Positions 21,998-29,930 of a DNA stretch of 64,000 nt are shown in pieces; position 1 is the first letter of the stretch, and each line of letters begins with the position of its first letter. Source of the DNA: JADGRB01 sp036267635. Lineage in GTDB: Bacteria > Myxococcota_A > Polyangia > Fen-1088. A model generated the notes under the pieces. The model saw only the letters and a program-made list of their open reading frames with translations, did no database searches and was not told the DNA's origin. The stretch spans positions 1 to 64,000 of the forward strand of contig DATAVR010000047.1 in the NCBI GenBank assembly GCA_036267635.1, given 5' to 3'. The position numbers and the translations under genes are program-made.

Positions 21998-23146
21998 TCA
22001 CCCCGCGCGCGGCAGCTCGACGTAGAACCGGGTGCCGCGGCTGGCGCGATCGAGCTCGATCTTGCCCCCCAGGCGCTCGATGATCTCGTGGACGATGGGG
22101 AGGCCGAGGCCGGTGTTGCCGCCGCCGATCTTGGTGGAGAAGAACGGCTCGAAGATGCGCGACGCCACGTCGTCGGGGATGCCGCGGCCGGTGTCCTCGA
22201 CGACGAAGCCGCAGCGATCGGCCTTGCCGAGCGTGGTCACGGTGATCTGGTTTTTTTCGGGCGCGCCCGGCTCGATCGCCTCGTAGGCGTTGAGGAGCAG
22301 GTTGACGATGACCTGGGTCAGCTGGGTCGGCTCGCCGCGCACGAACGCCTTGTGGGAGGTGTCGAGGATCAGCCGCGCCCGCTCGCTGACCCGCGGGCGG
22401 ACGATGCCGGCCGCCGTCTGGATCGCGCGATCGAGGCTGGTGCCGCCGTCGCTCGAGGGCAGCGGGACCTCCCCCTGCCGGAACTGTTCGATCCGCGCCA
22501 CCAGATCAATGGCCGAGTCGTGCGCGTCGGTGAGCGCGGGCAACAGATCGCTCGCCACCCGCGGGACGTCCGGGTCGGAGACGGCCGCCATCCGCGCCAG
22601 CTGGCTGACGCCGTCGACGACGAAGCCCAGGTTGTCTCGGATGCCGATGGCGGGCGAGACGACCTCGTGCAGGATCCGGCCCAGCAGATAGGTGGTGGTC
22701 GACTGCTGCTCCTGTTGCAGGAGCCGGATCTGAAGGTCGCGCGTGATCGTTACCAACTGGAAGGCGTCGATGCCGGCCCGGATCGCGTCGGTCAGCTCCT
22801 CTTCGCGCCAGGGCTTGATGAAGTAGCGGCTCACCTGGCCGCCGTTGATCGCCTCGACCACCGACCCGATGTCCGAGTAGGCGGTGAGGATCATGCGCAC
22901 CACGTCGGGGAACCGCTGCTTGACCGTGCCGCAGAGCTCGGCGCCCGACATCTCGGGCATTCGCTGATCGGCCAGCAGCACGGCGACCGGCTCGCGGGCC
23001 AGGATCTCCAGCGCCTCGCGCCCCGACGACGCCGTCACCACGCGGAACCGGTTCTTGAACCCCAGCCGGAAGGCGTGCAGGTTGCGCGCGTCGTCGTCGA
23101 CGTAGAGGACGGCGGAGTGAGGGATGCTGGGGACGTTGGAGCTCAC
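21998..23146 (-). CDS. Receiver-histidine kinase
   Basis: GTG 23146 overlaps the upstream kinase stop as GTGA, implying translational coupling, and gives 382 residues. A receiver domain comes first (VLYVDDDARNL, acceptor Asp60 in LLADQRMPEMSG, Thr in ILTAYSD, Lys in YFIKPW), like RpfG/HD-GYP-type receivers. It is followed by a coiled coil and a divergent HisKA with His160 in ILHEVVSPAIG. HATPase_c has NLLLNAYEAIE, DTGRGIPDD and GNTGLGLPIV. It is soluble. It is the last gene of the minus-strand operon and could be the phosphate acceptor for the neighbouring membrane-bound kinase. Confidence 0.92.
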   Translation of the reverse strand: MSSNVPSIPHSAVLYVDDDARNLHAFRLGFKNRFRVVTASSGREALEILAREPVAVLLADQRMPEMSGAELCGTVKQRFPDVVRMILTAYSDIGSVVEAINGGQVSRYFIKPWREEELTDAIRAGIDAFQLVTITRDLQIRLLQQEQQSTTTYLLGRILHEVVSPAIGIRDNLGFVVDGVSQLARMAAVSDPDVPRVASDLLPALTDAHDSAIDLVARIEQFRQGEVPLPSSDGGTSLDRAIQTAAGIVRPRVSERARLILDTSHKAFVRGEPTQLTQVIVNLLLNAYEAIEPGAPEKNQITVTTLGKADRCGFVVEDTGRGIPDDVASRIFEPFFSTKIGGGNTGLGLPIVHEIIERLGGKIELDRASRGTRFYVELPRAG

Positions 23147-24711
23147 GACGACATTATTTCCGGACGGCGGCCCGGTAGCCAGAGCTTGAAGCAAGCGCCC
23201 CATCCGGGCGCCGGGACCAGGTCCAGCGAGCCGCCGTGATCGTACGCGACCTGGCGGCTGAAGTGGAGGCCAAGCCCCGTCCCTTCGCCGACCTCGCGGG
23301 TGGTGAAGAACGGATCGAAGATCCGCTGGGCGAGATCGGCCGGGATCCCTGGACCGCTGTCGGCCACGGTGATCTCGATTCCCTCCCGCTCGGGCCGGGA
23401 GGCGACCCGCACCCGGCCGCCGTCACCGGCGGCCCGCACGGCGTTGTCGAACAGGTTGAGGAAGATCTGGTTGAGCGCCGGCGGGCGCCCCAAAATCTCG
23501 CCGCGGAACCTGAAGTCGCGGTGGAACGAGACGTGCTGCGTCCGATGCGACAGCAGACGGATGGCGGCCTCGATCCCCTGGTGCGGGTCCCAGGGCTCGA
23601 ACCCCCGATCGGTCCGGCCGACGTCCAGCAGATCGCCCACCAGACGCGCAATTTGATCGCCCGCGTCGATGGCAATCTGCACCGCGGTGGTGTAGTCGGG
23701 GTCGCCGTTCGTCTCGGTCAGGTAGCGGCGCACGGGGCCGAGGCCGTTGACGATGGCGTTGGCGGGGTTGCGCACCTCGTGGGCGAGGCCGGCCGCCAGC
23801 GTCCCCAGCACCGCCAGCTTCTCGGTGTGGACGCGCTTCTCGGTCGCGGTGCGCAGCTCCGCCGTCCGCTGCTCGACGCGCGCATCGACCTCGGCCTTCG
23901 CCTTCTCCAGCTCGACGAAGCGGCGCTCGGTGGTGTCGAGCGCGGCGGTGAGCGCCAGCGTGTGCTCCTGGACGAACGCCTGCAGCTCACGCCCGTGGGC
24001 GCGCAGATCCCAGATCCGCCCGACCGCTCCGCCGCCCACCAGCGCCACGAGCGCCGCCCACATGCCGTGGGCGGAGGCGAGCGCGATCACCGCGCCGCAG
24101 AGCAACCCGGTGAAGAGCCCCTTGACCGACGCCCGTTCGACCCAACGGACCTCGTAACGGCACGAGGCGCCGCCGCGGGACTGGCACTCGGTCTCTTCGA
24201 CGCGCGCCGCCGGCAGTCCCCAGAGCATCGGCCCGGCGGCGATCTGCGCTTTGCGCAGGAGGCAGATGAGCGCCGAGCGCTCCTTTTGTTCCGGCGAGGC
24301 CGGCCGGTAGGCGATCGCCGCGGCGCCGCGGCGCACGCGATTCACCGTCACCGCGCTCACCTTGTTCATTCGCGGGACCAGCTCGGCGAGCGCGCCGTAT
24401 CCGACGCGCGGCGACCCGAACGCCCGCAACACCGGGTACATGACGCCGAGCGCGCGGGGCGAGTAGACCGCGCGGGTGATGCTCTCCACCAGGCGCTGGG
24501 CCCCGATCTCGGCGCCCAGCCAATCGACCAGCTCCTCGCAGAAACGCAGCGAGACCCAGTTCGACTCGTCCTCCAGCTCGGCGCGCGTCACGCTCCAGCG
24601 CCCCAGCAGCAGCTCGATCCCGGCCGTCCGTCCCTCCGCGTCCGCCAGCTCGAGCAGCGGGATGACGTACCGGCAGCTCAGCTCATGGGCGAGCGCGGGT
24701 TGCCCAGTCAT
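23143..24711 (-). CDS. Membrane-bound sensor histidine kinase with V4R-like N-terminal domain
   Basis: This protein has 522 residues from ATG 24711. The N-terminal 190 residues form a soluble domain ending in ETECQSRGGASCRYEVRW. That Cys-x-Gly...Cys-Arg-Tyr/Phe pattern is typical of V4R-like small-molecule or metal-binding domains and of sensor domains seen in myxobacterial regulators. Two membrane helices follow (about 197-233), then a coiled coil. HisKA has His311 in LAHEVRNPANAI, and HATPase_c has NLFDNAVRAAG, DSGPGIPADL and EGTGLGLHFS. The start overlaps the methyltransferase by 29 bases and the stop overlaps the next kinase by 4. The ligand is unknown. Confidence 0.88.
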   Translation of the reverse strand: MTGQPALAHELSCRYVIPLLELADAEGRTAGIELLLGRWSVTRAELEDESNWVSLRFCEELVDWLGAEIGAQRLVESITRAVYSPRALGVMYPVLRAFGSPRVGYGALAELVPRMNKVSAVTVNRVRRGAAAIAYRPASPEQKERSALICLLRKAQIAAGPMLWGLPAARVEETECQSRGGASCRYEVRWVERASVKGLFTGLLCGAVIALASAHGMWAALVALVGGGAVGRIWDLRAHGRELQAFVQEHTLALTAALDTTERRFVELEKAKAEVDARVEQRTAELRTATEKRVHTEKLAVLGTLAAGLAHEVRNPANAIVNGLGPVRRYLTETNGDPDYTTAVQIAIDAGDQIARLVGDLLDVGRTDRGFEPWDPHQGIEAAIRLLSHRTQHVSFHRDFRFRGEILGRPPALNQIFLNLFDNAVRAAGDGGRVRVASRPEREGIEITVADSGPGIPADLAQRIFDPFFTTREVGEGTGLGLHFSRQVAYDHGGSLDLVPAPGWGACFKLWLPGRRPEIMSS

Positions 24712-25489
24712 CCGGTTTCCTCGCTCCGGCCATCCAGCCGAGAGCGTAGCCGAATCCGCCGGCGGCCGCCCATTCGCCGAGCTCGTCCCACCCGCGCCGC
24801 ACGGCCCCCGGGTCGAGCAGATCGGGATCCACGCTTCGCGCCGCGGGCGCCAGCATCGTCTCGATGAAGGCCCGCGGCGGAAGGTCGCCGGTGCTCACCG
24901 GCAGCCCGACGGTGGTGACGCCGACGAGGCCGGCCGCGGCCAGCATCCGCGGCAGCCGGCGCCCGACGAAAGGATCGCCCCCCCGCCGCAGCGCCGACGC
25001 CGCGAGCGCCTGTTTGAGCGCCGGCCAGGAGGGGGGCTCGGGATCGAAGGCGGTCGCCGCCTCGTCCACGTCGACGGCGCACAGGATCCCCCCCGTCCGC
25101 AGCACGCGCGCCGCTTCATCGATCAGCTCGCCGCGCGCCGGCGCGTGGCGGAGGACCAGCCTCACGAGGACAAAGTCGAAGACGCCATCCTGGAACGGCA
25201 GCCGGGCGCCGTCGGCGCGGGCCAGGTGCCCGGCCCGGACGTGGCGCAAGAGCTCCTGGTTCAGGTCGACGCCGAACGGCGCCCGCCCGAGATCGGGGAC
25301 CAGCCGTTCGAGCAAGCCGCCCGGGCCGCAGCCGAGATCGAGCAGCCGCTGCCCGCTCGCCAGCCCGGTGCCGAGCAGCGCCGTCCGCTCGCGGGTCCAG
25401 ACGGCGGCCGCTTGCCGGCGCAGGCGATCGGTCTCGCTTTCGACCGCGGCGCTCCCGAGGGCGCGATAGCTGCCGGCGCTGTCGCTCAC
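24683..25489 (-). CDS. SAM-dependent class I methyltransferase
   Basis: GTG 25489 overlaps the previous stop (GTGA), giving 268 residues. SAM-binding motif I is LLDLGCGPGGLLERL, followed by FGVDLNQE, DGARLPFQDGVFDFVLVRLVLRH and ARVLRTGGILCAVDVDE. This is the ordinary class I (Methyltransf_11-type) fold. The C-terminal 100 residues are helical and variable, as in enzymes acting on small molecules or lipids. It sits between the PilZ/GNAT-like gene and a kinase in a run of overlapping genes, so it probably serves the same pathway. The substrate is unknown. Confidence 0.88.
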   Translation of the reverse strand: MSDSAGSYRALGSAAVESETDRLRRQAAAVWTRERTALLGTGLASGQRLLDLGCGPGGLLERLVPDLGRAPFGVDLNQELLRHVRAGHLARADGARLPFQDGVFDFVLVRLVLRHAPARGELIDEAARVLRTGGILCAVDVDEAATAFDPEPPSWPALKQALAASALRRGGDPFVGRRLPRMLAAAGLVGVTTVGLPVSTGDLPPRAFIETMLAPAARSVDPDLLDPGAVRRGWDELGEWAAAGGFGYALGWMAGARKPDDWATRARP

Positions 25490-27777
25490 GCGGCCTCCGG
25501 CAGGTGGGCCGCGCGGCGGCGGAGCCGCGCCTGCAGGAGCCCGTATTTGTCGGCGATGTAGCGCTGATATTCGACGATCCCCAGGCGGTGCAGCGCGAAG
25601 TAGGTGCACTCGCCGACGGGACGGAATCCGGCGGCCAGCACGGGGCCGTGGTTGGTGTTCGTCGGGACGAACAGGAACCGGTTGGGCGGATCGCCGGGGA
25701 GAGGCGCCGCCCGCGCGAGATCGCAGAGCGCCAGCTGTTTGGTGCCGTCCAGATCGGCGCCTGGAACGACGGGGAGCAGGAACGAGGCGGACATCAATCC
25801 GCTCAGGCAGAGCCCGGGCGAAGCGGTCTCGCGCAGCAGCACGGCGACGCACTGATCGCCGGAGAAGGCGCCGAAGGCGTCGCGGCCGCGCTCCATCCCG
25901 AGCTTGGCGTAGGCGGCGCGCGTCTGCGGCAGCTCGATCTCGCCGGCGCGCAGGCTGAGCGCGCGCGCGCAGACCGGATCCAGCTGCCGGGCGCCGACGT
26001 GCTCGACCAGAAGCTCTTCGCGGCCGCGCAGGCGGCGCACGACGCCGTCGTCGCGGGACCGATCGGGGCCTGCCGGGGCGGCGTAGAGCGTGAGCCGCAT
26101 GGCGCCGCGGTGGGCCGGCGCCGACTGGGCGAAGAACGTGCTCACCAGGCCGTGCATCGTCTTGGCCGTGGTGTCGATGGCGCCGGCGATGTACTCGCCG
26201 TCGCTGCGGTGGGCGGCCAGGCGCATGAGGATTCCGTGCAGCTGCCCCGCGCCGGCCGGCACCGCGCCCGAGGCGACGGCGCTGTGCTGGAAGACCCAGG
26301 TCCGCTCGTAGGCGCGCACCGAGGTGAGCGTGGCGCCGATGCCGCCGCGCCAGGGGACGATCGCCGTTCGCATCAGCCCCGCCGATCGATCGTGCGCCAG
26401 CCGCCAGGTGCGGCGCGCTTCGTCGAGCGTCCTCGTCAGGTTGGCGTCCATGTCGTGCTCGAGCAGGTTCATCGAGCGGTGGAAGGCGACCAGATCGTCG
26501 AAGCCGCGGCCGTCGTGGAAGCGAATCTGACCGGGCCCGTGCTCGATGAGCTGCTCCCGCATCAGATCGGCCTCCCGATCGGGGAGCGCCCGCATCTCGG
26601 CGCTGACCCGGCTCGGCGACACGGAGCGGATCGCCACCTCGGGGGCTTTGAAGGCGTGGTCGCCGAGGTGGATCCGCACGTCCTTGAGCGGCAGGCCAGC
26701 CCACAGCTCTTCGTCGTTGGCGCCGGGCGGGAACGAAAATCCGTGCGAGGAGAGATCGCAGAGCGGGTGTGCGCGGCGCGCGCCGGTCAGCGAATGGCGG
26801 TAGCTGACGAGGGCCCCGCTCTGTGGCCCGAGCGCCGTCCGCTCCTCCCCCCGCCGGTGCCACTCGCGCAGCTTGGGCGACGGAGAGAGCGTCAGCACGT
26901 CGCCCCGGCGATCGGTGACCCGCGCGTAAAACCGATAGCCGCTCCCGAACAGCGAGCACTCGACGGTCACCGCGCCGGAGCGCACCGGCAGGCGGTCGGA
27001 GTCGTCGACCCGGCAGCGCAGCTCCGGCACCCGCCCGCGATCGAAGCCCCCCTGCTGCAACATCCGCCCTTTGACCACGCCGGTCGGACCCGAAACGATG
27101 ACCTCGTATCCCAGATCGCAGAGCGCCCAGAGGATGGCGCGCACGCGGGTGAGGTCGTCGATCTCGACCCGGTCGCTGCCGGGCGTCTCCAGCCGACGCC
27201 GGCCGGCGGCGCGGTAGCGGACGCCGCACTCGTAGATCACACGGCCGTCCGGGTAGAGGGCCGGCGAGCAGCTGGTGACCACCCCTTCGCCGCTGCGCAG
27301 GACCTCGCGGCGGTAAAGCACGATGAGATCGCCGAGCACGGTCCCGAGCGCGAGCGGCGCGCTGGTCTCGAGGCGGAGGCCGCGCACGCCGATGTCGAGG
27401 ATCGGGTAGCACTGGCGCCCGCCGGCCTCCACCTCGACGACGCAGATCGCGAAGGCGACGTCGGCGACCGGGACGAGGCGCACCGAACGGGAGGGGCGCC
27501 GGGTGGGTCCCGACTCGACGATCATCTGCGCGCCGCCGTCGGCGGTGGGCGTGACCAGCCCGGCCACCCAGAATTCGCGGCCCCCCTCGGAGAAATCCAG
27601 GACGGCGCGCGTTCGTCCCGGCGGACAGCTCGGCACCGGTCCGAGCGAGAGCCGCAAGTCTCCGTCTTCCCGGCTGGCGGCGGTCAAAAAGGTACGGCGC
27701 CGCGCCTCCTTGCTGCCGACCCGCAGCGAGGCGGGGGTGACACGGCGGCAAAGGCTCCGGAGAAAACGAACGTCCAC
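25486..27777 (-). CDS. PilZ-domain protein with GNAT-like C-terminal region
   Basis: GTG 27777 gives 763 residues. Two PilZ-type regions are visible. The first (about 100-190) is degenerate: its DxSxxG site reads DIGVRG (128-133). The second has an RxxxR element (Arg309-Arg313) and a perfect DLSSHG (341-346), preceded by a YcgR-N-like barrel (about 215-305), as in c-di-GMP effectors. The C-terminal half (about 400-763) is not a standard signalling domain. Its end, TNHGPVLAAGFRPVGECTYFAL, resembles the last motif of GNAT/FeeM-type N-acyltransferases. I infer a c-di-GMP-gated acyltransferase, with the catalytic half least certain. It heads the operon running to 21998. Confidence 0.7.
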   Translation of the reverse strand: MDVRFLRSLCRRVTPASLRVGSKEARRRTFLTAASREDGDLRLSLGPVPSCPPGRTRAVLDFSEGGREFWVAGLVTPTADGGAQMIVESGPTRRPSRSVRLVPVADVAFAICVVEVEAGGRQCYPILDIGVRGLRLETSAPLALGTVLGDLIVLYRREVLRSGEGVVTSCSPALYPDGRVIYECGVRYRAAGRRRLETPGSDRVEIDDLTRVRAILWALCDLGYEVIVSGPTGVVKGRMLQQGGFDRGRVPELRCRVDDSDRLPVRSGAVTVECSLFGSGYRFYARVTDRRGDVLTLSPSPKLREWHRRGEERTALGPQSGALVSYRHSLTGARRAHPLCDLSSHGFSFPPGANDEELWAGLPLKDVRIHLGDHAFKAPEVAIRSVSPSRVSAEMRALPDREADLMREQLIEHGPGQIRFHDGRGFDDLVAFHRSMNLLEHDMDANLTRTLDEARRTWRLAHDRSAGLMRTAIVPWRGGIGATLTSVRAYERTWVFQHSAVASGAVPAGAGQLHGILMRLAAHRSDGEYIAGAIDTTAKTMHGLVSTFFAQSAPAHRGAMRLTLYAAPAGPDRSRDDGVVRRLRGREELLVEHVGARQLDPVCARALSLRAGEIELPQTRAAYAKLGMERGRDAFGAFSGDQCVAVLLRETASPGLCLSGLMSASFLLPVVPGADLDGTKQLALCDLARAAPLPGDPPNRFLFVPTNTNHGPVLAAGFRPVGECTYFALHRLGIVEYQRYIADKYGLLQARLRRRAAHLPEAA

Positions 27778-27866
27778 GGCAGCGGCAGTTTATCGCAAGT
27801 TGTCTCGGCCACCCGCGCGGGTCAGGATGCGCGTCCATCGAGGCTGTCAAGCGACGGAGGGACGTC

Positions 27867-28538
27867 ATGAAGATCGGAATCATCGGTTCGGGTGTGGTCG
27901 CGCAAACGCTGGGATCCAAGCTGATCGGGCAGGGGCACGATCTCGTCCTCGGGACGCGCGATCCCAACAAGCTGGACGACAAGAAGATGTTCGGCGCCAC
28001 CTTGCGAGAATGGAAATCGCAAACCGGAGGGCGGGCCAGGGTCGTGACGTTCGAGGAGGCGGCCGCGCATGGCGAGCTGCTGATCAACGCCACCTCCGGG
28101 CTCGTCTCCCTCGATGCGTTGAAGCTCGCCCAAGCCGAGAAGGTCGGCGGCAAGATCCTGATCGACGTCGCCAACGAGCTCGACGCCAGCAAAGGGATAC
28201 CGCCCGCGGTGCTGGCCTGCCAGGAGCGCTGTCTGGCCGAGAGGATTCAGGCCGCCTTCCCCAACCTCAAGGTGGTCAAGTCGCTGAACACGATCAGCGC
28301 GCCCGTGATGGTCGATCCGAAAGCGGTCGGAGGCGGCGACCACACCGTCTTCGTCAGCGGCAACGACGCCGACGCCAAGAGCAAGGTCACCGCGCTCTTG
28401 AAGTCGTTCGGGTGGACCGACGTGCTCGACCTCGGCGATCTGGCGTCGGCGCGCGGCCCGGAGATGTACCTGGCGATGTGGATCCGGCTCTGGGGCGCCA
28501 CGCAGACCGGCCAGCTCAACATCAAGGTCGTGCGCTGA
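27867..28538 (+). CDS. NAD(P)-binding oxidoreductase, F420-dependent NADP reductase-like
   Basis: This protein has 223 residues from ATG 27867, with a strong GGAGGG site. The Rossmann motif is KIGIIGSGVVAQTLGSKL. The next blocks, DLVLGTRDPNKL, VTFEEAAAHGELLINAT, KILIDVANELD and LKVVKSLNTISAPVMVDP, follow the F420H2:NADP oxidoreductase/STEAP-like family (NADPH-dependent reductase). Many bacterial members use NADPH with flavin rather than F420, so the cofactor cannot be fixed. It diverges from the PilZ operon across a gap of about 90 bases and is followed by a GC hairpin. Confidence 0.82.
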   Translation: MKIGIIGSGVVAQTLGSKLIGQGHDLVLGTRDPNKLDDKKMFGATLREWKSQTGGRARVVTFEEAAAHGELLINATSGLVSLDALKLAQAEKVGGKILIDVANELDASKGIPPAVLACQERCLAERIQAAFPNLKVVKSLNTISAPVMVDPKAVGGGDHTVFVSGNDADAKSKVTALLKSFGWTDVLDLGDLASARGPEMYLAMWIRLWGATQTGQLNIKVVR

Positions 28539-28558
28539 GGCCGGTCCCGGCGACGGCA

Positions 28559-28574
28559 TCGGGGCGAGCCCCGA
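28559..28574 (+). terminator. GC hairpin after the oxidoreductase gene
   Basis: TCGGGG-CGAG-CCCCGA forms a 6-bp stem with a 4-base loop, 20 bases after the stop. It lacks a T-run, which is common for terminator-like hairpins in GC-rich genomes. Confidence 0.4.
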
Positions 28575-28660
28575 GCACAGAGGGCGGGTCGAGAAATTTC
28601 GTGGCGGGGTCAGCCGGGCGGCTGCGTCCGCCCGGCTTCCGCGTTAGATTGGCCGACGGG

Positions 28661-29845
28661 ATGCGACCGCGCGCCACTGGCCTCTTGATCGGCGTCTCGG
28701 CGCTGTTCACGTTCGGGTGCGCTTCGACGCCCAAACCGAAGGAGATCGCGGCGCTCGAGGATCTGCGGTCAGACCCGACGCTCTCCGATCCGGATCGCCG
28801 CGCGTTCGATCTGCTGGCGGCCGCCGACGGTCTCCTGGTCCAGGCCTCGCGCGCCTGGGAGCACCACGACGCCGAGGCTGCCCGGCGGGACGCGCTCATG
28901 GGGCAGATCAAGATGAAGACCGCGCTGGCGCTCTTGCAGGCGGAGCGGTTGAAGGCCAGGGGGGCGGAGCTCGACGCCGAGCTGGCGATCTCGAACGACG
29001 AGGAGAACCGGCTCGACGCCGAGCTCGCCACCGCCGAGGAGGAGGTCTCGCTGCTCGAGCGGCTGCAGGCGATCAAGCTGGCGTCGGCCGCCGAGAAGAA
29101 GGCGCTGTCGGCGGCGGTCGACGTCGCCAAGAAGCAGGCGGCCACCGAGCGGCAGAAGCTGGCCGAGCAGCTGGCGTCGGAGAAACGCCAGGGGGAGGCT
29201 CAGCACGGAATTCGCGTCCTCGAGCTGACGCTCAAGATCGCGGAGACGGTCGACGCCCCTCACTACGCCAAGGCGGCGTACACCGCCGCGACGGGGATGT
29301 TGCAAGACGCGCACAAGGAGCTCGACGCCGGCCACTGGGACGAGTCGCTGGCGCGCGCCACGCTGGCCCAGGCCGAGGCGGAGAAAGGGATCGCGCTGGC
29401 CCGGCCGCTCTACGAGAAGGAGGCCCAGGCGCTCAGCAACCGGGCGCGCGATCGCGAGCTCGAGGCCGACGCGACCAGCATCGCCGGCGTGAGGACGCGG
29501 CTCGAGCGCGAGGGCGATCTGCAGCGGCTGGTCCTCACCTTCCACGATCTCTTCGGCGACAAGCGCGCGTCGCTCCGCCCGGAGCAGGCGAAGGTCGTCG
29601 ACGCCGTCAAGGACCTGCTGAACAAGTACCCCACCTACCCGTTGCAGCTCACCGGGTTCGCCGACGAGCAGGGGAAGCCGGACGACCTGGTCGCGCTCTC
29701 GCTGGCGCGCGCCAACGCCGTCTACTGGGCGCTGGTCGGTCGCGGGATCGATCCCAAGCGGGTGAGCGTCGACGGAAAGGGGAGCGCGAGCGGGAGCTCC
29801 GGCTCACGCGTCGAGCTGTCGATCCTCTATCACGGCGCTGATTAG
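28661..29845 (+). CDS. OmpA-like peptidoglycan-associated lipoprotein with coiled coil
   Basis: ATG 28661 gives 394 residues. The signal peptide ends FTFGC (Cys20). Residues about 60-170 are a DUF4398-like helical/coiled-coil region rich in Ala, Glu and Lys, and residues about 180-270 continue helical. The C-terminal OmpA domain has LTGFADEQGKPDDLVALSLARANAVYWALVGRGI and ends VSVDGKGSASG, the peptidoglycan-binding signature. It likely bridges the outer membrane and the cell wall. It is followed directly by a 6-bp hairpin and converges on the expansin gene. Confidence 0.85.
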   Translation: MRPRATGLLIGVSALFTFGCASTPKPKEIAALEDLRSDPTLSDPDRRAFDLLAAADGLLVQASRAWEHHDAEAARRDALMGQIKMKTALALLQAERLKARGAELDAELAISNDEENRLDAELATAEEEVSLLERLQAIKLASAAEKKALSAAVDVAKKQAATERQKLAEQLASEKRQGEAQHGIRVLELTLKIAETVDAPHYAKAAYTAATGMLQDAHKELDAGHWDESLARATLAQAEAEKGIALARPLYEKEAQALSNRARDRELEADATSIAGVRTRLEREGDLQRLVLTFHDLFGDKRASLRPEQAKVVDAVKDLLNKYPTYPLQLTGFADEQGKPDDLVALSLARANAVYWALVGRGIDPKRVSVDGKGSASGSSGSRVELSILYHGAD

Positions 29846-29911
29846 GCCGCCTCCGGGCGGCATGTCGTCGGGCATGGTTCGCTTCGCTCACCGTTGCCTG
29901 ACGGGGCAACG
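29846..29911. terminator. Two hairpins between convergent OmpA-like and expansin genes
   Basis: GCCGCC-TCCG-GGCGGC (29846-29861) directly follows the upstream stop. CGTTGCC-TGACGG-GGCAACG (29892-29911) lies 19 bases before the expansin stop on the other strand. Together they could terminate both convergent transcripts. Confidence 0.5.
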
Positions 29912-29930
29912 CCCTCCTCGGGCCGGGGGC

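Noticed and set aside
25504..27870. Long plus-strand frames over the PilZ gene
   Set aside because: Very GC-rich codon use opens antisense frames; the minus frame has clear PilZ motifs and overlaps its neighbours in phase.
24683..28192. A single 1169-residue minus-strand protein
   Set aside because: The frame is one open run, but the methyltransferase starts at GTG 25489 with a 4-base overlap, and the upstream part is Arg/Pro-rich noise in another frame of the PilZ gene.
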